Shown here piece after piece: positions 13,476 through 19,939 of a DNA stretch of 19,939 nt; the stretch's first letter is position 1; the number at the start of each line of letters is the position of its first letter. Made by a program: the position numbers and the translations under genes. Under the pieces are notes generated by a model, which was not told where the DNA came from, searched no databases, and saw nothing but the letters and a program-made list of their open reading frames with translations. Source of the DNA: Pyrodictiaceae archaeon. Lineage in GTDB: Archaea; Thermoproteota; Thermoprotei_A; Sulfolobales; Pyrodictiaceae. The stretch covers positions 1-19,939 of the forward strand of contig JALTZQ010000146.1 of assembly GCA_027046105.1 (NCBI GenBank), in the 5' to 3' direction.

Positions 13476-15462
13476 TAGCCTCCTCCAGCAATTCCGCTAT
13501 ATCCTTAACCTCCATATTGTGTTCTGGGGCCTCTGAGCCTAGCATCACGTTGCAGAAGGGACAAGCCACCGCCACTATCTTGGCCCCCGTCCCTGCTGCT
13601 TCTCTCATGCGTGCCTTGCTTATCCTCTCCCCTATCTTTATATCATAGAATACACCACCACCACCGCCTCCACAGCAAAAGCTATGCTCACGGCTTCTAG
13701 GCATTTCAGCAACTTCCTTAACACTCCTTGATACAACTAGACGTGGTTCGTCAAAGACCTTATTCCATCGGCCAAGATAGCATGGGTCATGATATGTAGC
13801 CTTTACCTCAAGGGTCTTCCTCGCCTTAATTTTGCCTTCTCGTAGTAAGCGTGCTAAAAGTTGACTATGATGTTCAACATCCACTCTTACCCCATATAGA
13901 GGGTATTCGTGTTTAAACACGTTGTAGCCATGTGGGCATGTAACAAGTAGTTTTCTGAATCGATAGTTGCTCAGAAGCTCCTTGTTCTGTTTAACTAGCT
14001 CAGTAAACAATAATTCATCTCCTATGCGGCGGGCGGGTTCACCGCAACACTGTTGTTCAAGAGCTACAGCTACACTTACACCAGCACGTTTAAGCACACG
14101 TAGCAGTGCTTCCACTGTGCCTCTAAGTCTGGGGTCATAGGCAACAGCACAGCCTATCCACAATAGGTACTCGTATTCTTGCTCAGGTTTCGCTTCTTCG
14201 ATGAGGCCCTCATCTATTAACTTGCGCAACCATTCCTCTTTGTCAAATGGGTTTGCGCCATATGGGTTGCCAGTCCTCATTATATTGTATGAGGCTTGGA
14301 GTAGCTCGTCGGGGATGTTCTCTCCCTTTGATACTAGTCCGCGGCGTAAGTCAAGTATCGTCTCGACATGGTGTACTGCAACGGGACATTCATAGACGCA
14401 TGCCCCACACGTTACGCATGACCATACAATGTTGGGATCTATCTTGGCTGGAACAAGCTCCTCATCCCATAACTCGTTTCTTAAAGCCTCACGCATCGTC
14501 AACATAAGGTTCATGGGAGACAGTGGTTTACCGGTTAAGTTGGCAGGACATGCATTATGACATCGTGCACACTTGGTGCATGCATCATAGTCCATTCTCT
14601 GCTTCCAGGTAGTGTCGATAAGCTTCACGATACCGAATGTCTTACCTTCTTCAACTATCTTCTCTACATCTGGTATAGGCTTAAAGGCTGAAGGGTGTTC
14701 AAGCCTAGCGTAAAACGTGTTAAAGAAGCCACTGATGATTATGTGTCCAAGCTTTGTGTATGGTAGTGCTCCTATCGCTGCAATAGCTACAACCATGTGC
14801 ATTGTCCATAGAGCACGATACATTGTAACGAGAGCTGTAGGATCCCACCCTGTAAGCCCGGCCGCTATGATCATTCCTATTGGATCCCAGATGCCTATAT
14901 CGGGGAAACGATAAGCTGCCGTAAGTATTCCATCAAGTATGAATCCTGAGATAGCGAGAAAGGCAAATAGGCCTAGAATCGCATGGTCTTCAACGCCATC
15001 GGGCAATTCTCTTGTGAACCCAGCTAAGCGTCTTACCCAGGCAAGTAGTATTCCAAGGATGAGGAGAACTCCACCTATATTGGCCATGAACTTGTAAACT
15101 GCGTACGTGGTTCCAGTGAGGATTCTCTGGCCAAACAGTGGCAATGTGAAATCGGCCTCTATGAAACGCAGCACCGTAGCTACGAGGAGCAGGATTATAC
15201 CAACATATATTGATAAGTGCATTAGGCCCTCGTAGGGCTTTCTCACAACCCTTGCTTGGAGTAGGCCAAGTTTCACGAAGTTTCTTAGCCGTGCACCGAT
15301 ATTGTTAGACGAGAGTTTTTGACCTCCCCATGTCCACCTCTTATAATAGGTGTATATGCCAACAACTAGGGCTATAGCTGCCATAAAGGTCATTACATAT
15401 ACTAGTAGCTTAAGGTCTTCCACGAAAAGGTAGTGTTGTATACTAAAGACGCCATCAACCAT
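13465..15462 (-). CDS. membrane-bound Fe-S oxidoreductase, FadF/EMO-like (cytochrome b plus HdrD-like domains)
   Basis: This 665-residue protein likely passes electrons from a soluble donor to membrane quinone. Residues 1-250 are a nitrate-reductase-gamma-like membrane domain of five or six helices; His82, His160, His222 and His240 are candidate haem b ligands. Residues 295-305 and 349-359 each give a [4Fe-4S] motif (Cys295, 298, 301, 305 and Cys349, 352, 355, 359, each continuing to Pro). Two CCG domains follow: Cys438, CCG at 472-474 and CPHG at 509-512 (the last position is Gly, not Cys), then Cys561, CCG at 596-598 and CPFC at 634-637. This domain order matches the ETF:menaquinone oxidoreductases (YwjF/FadF, EMO) that serve acyl-CoA dehydrogenases. 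A generic HdrED-like reductase is the alternative. The start is ATG 15462 with GGAGGTGG upstream. Confidence 0.85.
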   Translation of the reverse strand: MVDGVFSIQHYLFVEDLKLLVYVMTFMAAIALVVGIYTYYKRWTWGGQKLSSNNIGARLRNFVKLGLLQARVVRKPYEGLMHLSIYVGIILLLVATVLRFIEADFTLPLFGQRILTGTTYAVYKFMANIGGVLLILGILLAWVRRLAGFTRELPDGVEDHAILGLFAFLAISGFILDGILTAAYRFPDIGIWDPIGMIIAAGLTGWDPTALVTMYRALWTMHMVVAIAAIGALPYTKLGHIIISGFFNTFYARLEHPSAFKPIPDVEKIVEEGKTFGIVKLIDTTWKQRMDYDACTKCARCHNACPANLTGKPLSPMNLMLTMREALRNELWDEELVPAKIDPNIVWSCVTCGACVYECPVAVHHVETILDLRRGLVSKGENIPDELLQASYNIMRTGNPYGANPFDKEEWLRKLIDEGLIEEAKPEQEYEYLLWIGCAVAYDPRLRGTVEALLRVLKRAGVSVAVALEQQCCGEPARRIGDELLFTELVKQNKELLSNYRFRKLLVTCPHGYNVFKHEYPLYGVRVDVEHHSQLLARLLREGKIKARKTLEVKATYHDPCYLGRWNKVFDEPRLVVSRSVKEVAEMPRSREHSFCCGGGGGGVFYDIKIGERISKARMREAAGTGAKIVAVACPFCNVMLGSEAPEHNMEVKDIAELLEEATRE

Positions 15463-15661
15463 CCTCTACTGCCACCTCCACGAGACACACATGCTAAGAG
15501 TCTAAGATACATGGAGGCAGGGGTACCCTCTGCGAGCTTCTTCTTAGGTTCTTCTCCTCAGCCACAACCACGGCCTTTACGGTATGTGGTGTCGGGGCTA
15601 AAAACTAGTGTTCGAGCGAAGTCATGAGGCTACGCTAACAGTAGACGATGTAATCCCACTG
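15463..15661. other. 199-base intergenic region between two membrane redox genes
   Basis: There is no credible gene here; the + frame through it has unlikely composition. It holds the ribosome binding site of the Fe-S oxidoreductase, a GC-rich palindromic element at 15517-15533 (GGGTACCC flanked by GCAG and CTGC) and part of a stem-loop at its right end. The length suggests a separate promoter for the Fe-S gene. Confidence 0.5.
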
Positions 15662-15665
15662 TTAG
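15635..15665 (-). terminator. stem-loop overlapping the stop codon of the di-haem-like gene
   Basis: CTAACAGT (15635-15642) and ACTGTTAG (15658-15665) form a perfect eight-base-pair stem around a 15-base loop. The stop codon of the minus-strand gene lies in the right arm. Reading on along the minus strand, AGTTTTTAG appears about 30 bases later. A terminator or RNA-processing hairpin is plausible. Confidence 0.4.
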
Positions 15666-16180
15666 TCCTCTGCAAGTCCTACATGTAGTAGGAGCAGAGC
15701 CACTAGGAGGACCGTTAGTATTCGCTGCGAATGCATCATTCGAGCAGCTAGTCTAACGTACCTATCTCTTGCAAACCGCATGAATAATCCACTTACTAGT
15801 AAAGCTATAACTAGGGCCCCAAGACCATACTCAACAAGTCCTGCATACTCTATAAGGAAGTAACCATGAACTATGGCTGTGAGGCCCAGAACAAGATTGC
15901 CATACATATGAAGCTCCATAATAATGCGCATGATATCTGAAGGCCAGTTAATGACAGCCCTACTCCACCTAACAAAGACAAAACTCGCATTGAGTAAAGC
16001 ACCAAGATAAAATGCTACCTGACCAAGCACTTCAGCAACCTCTCCAGCATCTTCCTCGAACAATTCCTCATATTCTTCATCATTAGCTAATGTTCTCATG
16101 CTGAAATTAGAGAGTGCAATTAGTAGAAGTACCACAAGTAATACCGGCAGCAACGAGACACTAATTCTCCCCCAGTACAT
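15662..16180 (-). CDS. small membrane protein with di-haem cytochrome b-like histidines
   Basis: This is a 172-residue protein of no family I recognise. It begins with a hydrophobic segment (6-27), then a very acidic stretch (33-49, NDEEYEELFEEDAGEVAE), then hydrophobic helices at about 52-71, 88-110, 115-135 and 150-168. Four histidines lie in two helices: His91 and His105 (13 residues between, the spacing used by cytochromes b and ferric reductases to ligate two stacked haems) and His150 and His166 (15 between). This suggests a small bis-haem transmembrane electron carrier; haem binding is inferred, not proven. The start is ATG 16180 with AAGG just before it. It reads toward the membrane Fe-S oxidoreductase 200 bases downstream, with a stem-loop between them, and diverges from a secreted-protein gene. 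Confidence 0.7.
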   Translation of the reverse strand: MYWGRISVSLLPVLLVVLLLIALSNFSMRTLANDEEYEELFEEDAGEVAEVLGQVAFYLGALLNASFVFVRWSRAVINWPSDIMRIIMELHMYGNLVLGLTAIVHGYFLIEYAGLVEYGLGALVIALLVSGLFMRFARDRYVRLAARMMHSQRILTVLLVALLLLHVGLAED

Positions 16181-16345
16181 GGCCTTAACCGCCCGTACGA
16201 GAAGAATACCTATCTAGGGCACCACGTTAAAAGCAGAACTAGGACTGGGTAAAGATGAAAACAAGCATATCTTCATGCTAAGGCAGGACTTTCTACACGG
16301 AAAAAGTATTGTTTGTTTAAGATTCGTCCAGGGGGCTGATATGGT

Positions 16346-16834
16346 TTGCGCATAGCAGTTATAGTTGCTGGAATTGCACTAGCTTTATTTTTGGTAGCTA
16401 TACTTGCAGTGCAAAACCATAATATTTTCAGTTCCTTGTTAAAGAACCAGGCTGGGGCTACTAGAGAGGCCAACGCGATACCCCTCCATTATGGGGGGGA
16501 GGGAGAGGCTTGCATAGTACCAGTCGGCACTCTTAATCCATTCAATGTTAGTTTGGGGACCGTAAAGCTCGTTATTGCCGAGGTGCTTAACGTCTCTCCG
16601 ATATCCTTTACAGGCCGCTTAGAGAATGGGAGTCTCGTTGAAGTCCTTATTGATGGTAAATGGAATGCTTCTGGGCAGGTTTTCTCTGGTAGTGAGCTAG
16701 CAAAGCTATTGGCGAATGCAACACAAGTACTTGTAGAGGGTTCTCTCGAGCCAGGAGGATGTGAACCTGGTTCATTAGCAGTTAACGCCAGGACAATAGT
16801 GGTGAATGGAGTTACGGCTGTGAGGGAAGCTTAG
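16346..16834 (+). CDS. membrane-anchored extracytoplasmic protein, OB-like, rich in N-glycosylation sequons
   Basis: This is a 162-residue protein of unknown function. The first 22 residues are one hydrophobic helix without a clear cleavage or lipobox site, so it is probably an N-terminal membrane anchor with the rest outside the cell. The exterior part looks like a small beta-barrel (VKLVIAEVLN, SFTGRLENGS, LVEVLIDGKW, TQVLVEGSLEPGG, NARTIVVNG), in the manner of OB folds such as CcmE, but it lacks CcmE's haem-binding His motif. Five Asn-X-Ser/Thr sequons occur (Asn67, 82, 94, 107, 124). Cys56 and Cys139 could form a disulfide. The start is TTG 16346, with GGGGGCTGAT five bases upstream; the nearby ATG 16341 is in another frame and stops at once. 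It is divergent from the di-haem-like gene, 165 bases away. Confidence 0.65.
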   Translation: MRIAVIVAGIALALFLVAILAVQNHNIFSSLLKNQAGATREANAIPLHYGGEGEACIVPVGTLNPFNVSLGTVKLVIAEVLNVSPISFTGRLENGSLVEVLIDGKWNASGQVFSGSELAKLLANATQVLVEGSLEPGGCEPGSLAVNARTIVVNGVTAVREA

Positions 16835-16933
16835 ATGCCGCCACATTAGTGCCATAGCCTGTCGGGACGGGAGAGAGTACTACGCGACTTCTGATTCTAC
16901 ATGGGTTTACTTGTCACTCACCTTCTGCTGTGG

Positions 16934-16948
16934 GAAAGCCTTATACAC
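16934..16948 (+). promoter_or_regulatory. archaeal promoter (BRE/TATA) of the mutase cluster
   Basis: GAAAGCCTTATACAC combines a purine-rich BRE (GAAAG) with a TATA box (CTTATACA, 16940-16947). Transcription would start near 16970, about 35 bases before the mutase start. A second A/T-rich run (TTTCTATAT, 16962-16970) is a weaker alternative closer to the gene. The 170-base gap 16835-17004 holds nothing else I can identify. Confidence 0.55.
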
Positions 16949-17004
16949 GAGGCCTATAGTGTTTCTATATCCGACACGAGAACCGTTGCATCTTAGCTGT
17001 TTAG

Positions 17005-18729
17005 TTGGGTGTGCTTAGGCTGGGATCCGTGACCCGGCTCTTTAGTAGTGAGGCTCTTGAGGAACTTTATGAGGAGCTTAAGCGCTGGGAGAAAGAGGTT
17101 CTACCTAAGAGTCTCGAGCGATACCCAGAACGTATGGAAAAATTCACGACTCTAAGTGGTATAGAATTGAAGAGAATCTATACGCCTCTTGACCTAAAGG
17201 ACTACGACTACATGGAGAAGCTTGGCTTGCCGGGCATGTATCCGTTCACTCGTGGAATCCATGCAACGATGTATCGTGGCAGAATATGGACTATGAGAAT
17301 GTTCTCTGGCTATGGCGGGCCCGAGGAGACAAATAAACGGTTGAAATACCTCATCGAACATGGTGAGACTGGTCTTAGTCTTGCATTCGACTACCCTACG
17401 CTAATAGGCCTTGACGCTGACCATCCACTAGCACGTGGCGAGGTAGGGCTGGTCGGAGTCTCAGTAAGCAGTGTTCTCGACATGGAGATTATCTTTGACG
17501 GAATCAATCTAGGTAAAGTAACAACCAATATGACGATAAATCCTCCAGCTCCAGTACTTCTCTCCTTCTACCTTCTAGTAGCCGAGAAACAGGGTGTCCC
17601 TTACACTGCTGTTGGTGGTACAACACAGAATGATCCACTCAAGGAGTTTATTGCACAAAAGAGTTACGTGTTCCCACCAGAACCTGCTGTCAAAGTCGCC
17701 ATGGATCTTATTGAGTGGAGTGTAAGAAACGTGCCTAAATGGAATCCGATAAGCATTAGCGGTTACCATATACGTGAGGCTGGTTCCGATGCTGTCCAGG
17801 AACTAGCCTTCACAATAGCCGATGGAATAGAGTATGTAAGGCAGCTCAAAGGCCGCGGTATGGATGTTGACGAGTTTGCTCCAAGACTAAGCTTCTTCTT
17901 CGCATCACACATAAACTTCTTCGAAGAAATAGCCAAGTTCCGTGCAGCGAGGAGAATGTGGGCTAAGATAATGAAGGAATGGTTTGGAGCAAAGAAGCCA
18001 CGGAGCATGTGGCTACGGTTCCATACCCAGACATCAGGTGTATCACTAACCGCTCAACAACCATGGAATAACGTTATACGTACAACGATCGAGGCTCTAG
18101 CAGCTGTACTTGGTGGAACACAAAGCCTACACACTAATGCGTTGGACGAGCCATTTAGGGTGCCTAGCGAGTTTGCTGCAAAACTGGCACTGAGAACACA
18201 ACAAATACTTGCATATGAGGCTGGAGTAGCTGATGTAGTTGACCCATTAGGCGGCAGTTACTTCATTGAATGGCTTACTGACGAGATTGAGGAGAGGGCA
18301 TGGAGATACATTGATAGAATTGAGCGTATGGGTGGTATGCTAGAGGCCGTAAAGAGGGGTTATCCACAGCGTGAAATAACGGAGACTGCTTATAGGTTCC
18401 AGAGGGAGGTCGAGGAGGGCAAGAGGTTCATAGTTGGCGTTAATATCTTTGTCGAAGAGGATATAGAGGATATACGGCGGGTCCCACTACTAGACTTTGA
18501 CCAGAAAGAGGTCGAGGAAAGACAGATCAAGAGACTACAATGGCTTAGGAGTCACCGTGATAACGAGAAGGTAAAGACAAGGTTAATGGAGCTAGAGAGG
18601 GCTGCTCGTAGAGGTGAGAACATCCTACCATACGTATTGGAGGCTGCAAGGGCTAAAGCGACTCTAGGTGAAATCATGGATACACTAAAAGAAGTCTATG
18701 GAGAGTATGTTGAACCACCAATATTCTAA
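17005..18729 (+). CDS. acyl-CoA mutase large subunit, methylmalonyl-CoA mutase family with isobutyryl-CoA mutase-type active site
   Basis: This is the substrate-binding TIM-barrel subunit of an adenosylcobalamin-dependent carbon-skeleton mutase; 574 residues, with the B12 domain on a separate gene. Clear family blocks are MYPFTRGIHATMYRGR, GLSLAFDYPT, GTTQNDPLKEF, SISGYH (His255, the catalytic His244 of the Propionibacterium enzyme), APRLSFFFASH, TQTSGVSLTAQQP and GGTQSLHTNALDEP. Aligned without gaps to the Propionibacterium enzyme (offset +11), Tyr89 is Phe100 and Arg207 is Gln218. This is the isobutyryl-CoA mutase pair, not the methylmalonyl one, while Ala127 lacks the Asp of 2-hydroxyisobutyryl-CoA mutase. 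Annotation pipelines would call it methylmalonyl-CoA mutase. Starts possible at TTG 17005, GTG 17011 or GTG 17029; the first 9-11 residues are uncertain. It is followed by the small subunit and a MeaB-like GTPase. Confidence 0.92.
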   Translation: MGVLRLGSVTRLFSSEALEELYEELKRWEKEVLPKSLERYPERMEKFTTLSGIELKRIYTPLDLKDYDYMEKLGLPGMYPFTRGIHATMYRGRIWTMRMFSGYGGPEETNKRLKYLIEHGETGLSLAFDYPTLIGLDADHPLARGEVGLVGVSVSSVLDMEIIFDGINLGKVTTNMTINPPAPVLLSFYLLVAEKQGVPYTAVGGTTQNDPLKEFIAQKSYVFPPEPAVKVAMDLIEWSVRNVPKWNPISISGYHIREAGSDAVQELAFTIADGIEYVRQLKGRGMDVDEFAPRLSFFFASHINFFEEIAKFRAARRMWAKIMKEWFGAKKPRSMWLRFHTQTSGVSLTAQQPWNNVIRTTIEALAAVLGGTQSLHTNALDEPFRVPSEFAAKLALRTQQILAYEAGVADVVDPLGGSYFIEWLTDEIEERAWRYIDRIERMGGMLEAVKRGYPQREITETAYRFQREVEEGKRFIVGVNIFVEEDIEDIRRVPLLDFDQKEVEERQIKRLQWLRSHRDNEKVKTRLMELERAARRGENILPYVLEAARAKATLGEIMDTLKEVYGEYVEPPIF

Positions 18730-18749
18730 AGGTCTTTCACCACGTACAC

Positions 18750-18760
18750 CTCTTTAATAG
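18750..18760 (+). promoter_or_regulatory. possible internal promoter before the B12-binding subunit
   Basis: CTCTTTAATAG resembles an archaeal TATA box about 45 bases before the ATG at 18802, in the gap between the mutase subunits. It would allow extra expression of the small subunit and GTPase. No strong BRE is present. Confidence 0.25.
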
Positions 18761-18801
18761 AACCTAAATGCCCACATAGTCTAACCTCGGGGTTGCAAAC
18801 T

Positions 18802-19272
18802 ATGTCTGTTGTTGAAGCTAAAACTAGGGCACAGGCTATGCCCGAGAGACCATACAAGGTTCTTGTAGCAAAGCTTGGACTCGATGGACACGATCGCGGA
18901 GCTAAGGTCGTGGCTCGAGCATTAAAGGATGCCGGATTCGAGGTTGTCTATACAGGTATAAGGCAGACCCCAGAACAAGTTGTTGAGACAGCTATTCAAG
19001 AGGATGTGGACGTTATCGGTGTAAGTATACTTAGTGGTGCACACATATACCATATGAAGAAGCTCATGGACTTGTTGCGGGAAAGAGGTCTAGACTACAT
19101 CCCAGTGGTGCTAGGTGGCACCATACCTGTCATCGATATTCCAGAGTTGAAGCGTATAGGTATTAGAGAAGTTTACCTACCTGGCACGCCGTTGCGGAAG
19201 ATAATTAATGACATTAAACGGTTCGCGGAGGAGAAGCGTAAAGTAGAGCGAGAGCGAGGTCTAATACCCTAG
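18802..19272 (+). CDS. acyl-CoA mutase small subunit, cobalamin-binding domain protein
   Basis: This is a free-standing B12-binding Rossmann-like domain of about 156 residues that carries adenosylcobalamin for the large subunit next door. The base-off/His-on signature DGHDRG is at residues 28-33, with His30 as the cobalt ligand. It is followed by [14 protein letters not shown] (nucleotide-loop pocket) and [15 protein letters not shown] with YLPGTPL (the GG motif region). Length and stand-alone arrangement match the small subunits of archaeal methylmalonyl-CoA mutase and of isobutyryl-CoA mutase (IcmB). ATG 18802 is preferred because GGGGTT lies seven bases upstream; TTG 18793 would place that site against the start. 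It lies 72 bases after the large subunit and 31 before the GTPase, forming one operon or two closely linked transcripts. Confidence 0.93.
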   Translation: MSVVEAKTRAQAMPERPYKVLVAKLGLDGHDRGAKVVARALKDAGFEVVYTGIRQTPEQVVETAIQEDVDVIGVSILSGAHIYHMKKLMDLLRERGLDYIPVVLGGTIPVIDIPELKRIGIREVYLPGTPLRKIINDIKRFAEEKRKVERERGLIP

Positions 19273-19303
19273 TATTTTCCACCCACGAGTAGGCTGATAA
19301 TCC

Positions 19304-19939
19304 TTGCCACTGGACAAGATAGTGCTTGATAAGCTAGTAGAGAAAGCTCTTTCTGGCGACAAGCTAGCCATAGGTAGGCTACTGACGCTTATAGAACAGC
19401 CTAGCCCCGAAATGGGCTATGTGCTCTCTAGGCTAGCGCCACAGACTGGTCATGCCCAGGTTATTGGAGTAACTGGTGTCCCAGGAGCGGGCAAGAGCAC
19501 CCTAATATCAAGCCTCATCCCTGTACTCAGGAAGCGTGGCTATCGTGTCGCTGTCATAGCCATAGACCCTACTAGCCCGCTATCACGTGGCGCCCTTCTC
19601 GGTGATCGTCTAAGGATGCAGCATCATTCTACAGATCCCGGTGTCTTCATCCGTAGTGTCGCAACACGTGGGCTACGTGGTGGTTTAGCGCTTGCAAGCC
19701 TAGCAATGATAGAAGTCTTTGACGCACTAGGCTTCGACAAAATACTTGTCGAAACTGTTGGTGTAGGGCAGGCCGAGACCGACATTATGCATGCAGCCCA
19801 CACAATCATCGTGGTAACTATGCCCGGTGCAGGCGACGACATTCAAGCATTGAAAGCAGGGGTAATGGAGATAGGTGATATATACGTGGTTAATAAGTCT
19901 GATAAACCTGAAGCGGCAAAGACCTACGAGTACGTTAAG
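19304..19939 (+). CDS. MeaB/ArgK-family GTPase chaperone of B12 mutase, 3'-truncated
   Basis: This is a G3E-family P-loop GTPase that gates loading of adenosylcobalamin into the mutase and protects or repairs the holoenzyme; 212 codons are visible before the window edge (full members are usually 300-340). Landmarks are an N-terminal helical segment, the Walker A GVTGVPGAGKST at about 55-66, AIDPTSPLSRGALLGDRLRM at about 86-105 (the MeaB hallmark), VETVGVGQAETDI with the switch region, TMPGAGDDIQALKAG and the guanine-specificity motif NKSD near residue 197. The start is TTG 19304, with GGCTGAT five bases upstream and an in-frame stop one codon before it; GTG 19322 is a later alternative. It lies 31 bases after the small subunit. 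Genes downstream, for example an epimerase, would tell which mutase this serves. Confidence 0.93.
   Translation, partial: MPLDKIVLDKLVEKALSGDKLAIGRLLTLIEQPSPEMGYVLSRLAPQTGHAQVIGVTGVPGAGKSTLISSLIPVLRKRGYRVAVIAIDPTSPLSRGALLGDRLRMQHHSTDPGVFIRSVATRGLRGGLALASLAMIEVFDALGFDKILVETVGVGQAETDIMHAAHTIIVVTMPGAGDDIQALKAGVMEIGDIYVVNKSDKPEAAKTYEYVK

Noticed and set aside
15433..15627. Small plus-strand gene in the 15.5 kb gap
   Set aside because: It starts antisense to the Fe-S gene, has proline/serine-rich random-looking sequence and no ribosome binding site.
16264..16279. AGCAT/ATGCT mini-hairpin in the 165-base gap
   Set aside because: Five base pairs with a six-base loop is expected by chance, and it aligns with no start or stop.
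16346..16834. CcmE haem chaperone
   Set aside because: The strand pattern is similar, but the haem-binding histidine motif near the C-terminus is absent and no other ccm genes are nearby.
17005..18729. 2-hydroxyisobutyryl-CoA mutase identity for the large subunit
   Set aside because: That enzyme is marked by Ile at the Tyr89-equivalent and Asp at the 116/117-equivalent; here the residues are Phe100 and Ala127.
1..19939. tRNA, rRNA, C/D box RNA, CRISPR or mobile element
   Set aside because: I looked for tRNA T-arm motifs, paired C and D boxes, regularly spaced repeats and transposase motifs in the gaps and found none that hold up.

Overview
The window reads as chromosomal DNA of a thermophilic crenarchaeon (Thermoproteota). 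My best guess is Desulfurococcales or Pyrodictiaceae, but the sequence alone does not fix the genus. The reasons are: a glutamyl-tRNA synthetase of the archaeal type, a type II isopentenyl-diphosphate isomerase next to a short-chain geranylgeranyl-diphosphate synthase (archaeal lipid synthesis), several archaea-typical families (UPF0282 metallo-beta-lactamase fold, a DUF2118-like protein, a DHH phosphoesterase), heavy use of AGA/AGG, ATA and CTA codons, many TTG and GTG starts, and purine-rich ribosome binding sites close to starts. There are no rRNA or tRNA genes, CRISPR arrays or insertion sequences. Genes are tightly packed and no gene-free stretch exceeds 300 bases.

Layout. Bases 2-2611 (+) hold the end of an ABC uptake system of the BMP/nucleoside type: the 3' part of the double ATPase and two permeases. 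Facing it is a P-loop kinase-like gene (2697-3272, -). Next on + are an HD-domain protein with a C-terminal zinc ribbon (3349), a UPF0282 metallohydrolase (4177) and MoeA (about 5320-6591). Bases 6566-10998 (-) form a compact housekeeping operon read as fni, GGPP synthase, DUF2118-like, gltX. Then come a small YdjM-like membrane protein with a probable CTG start (11092, +), a DHH phosphoesterase (11553-12521, -) and, divergent from it, an MBL-fold hydrolase (12546, +).

The right third looks like an acyl-CoA and electron-transfer region. It has a 665-residue membrane iron-sulfur oxidoreductase resembling ETF:quinone oxidoreductases of the FadF/EMO type (13465-15462, -), a 172-residue membrane protein with four histidines spaced like a di-haem cytochrome b (15662-16180, -), a membrane-anchored extracytoplasmic protein rich in N-glycosylation sequons (16346, +), and an adenosylcobalamin mutase cluster: large subunit (17005), B12-binding small subunit (18802) and a MeaB/ArgK GTPase cut by the window edge (19304).

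The most interesting observation is that the mutase large subunit would normally be called methylmalonyl-CoA mutase, but by gapless comparison with the Propionibacterium enzyme it carries Phe at the Tyr89 position and Gln at the Arg207 position. This is the isobutyryl-CoA mutase pattern. With the nearby ETF:quinone-oxidoreductase-like protein it suggests C4 acyl-CoA (n-butyryl/isobutyryl) metabolism coupled to the membrane. That pathway is inference; the residues are directly visible.
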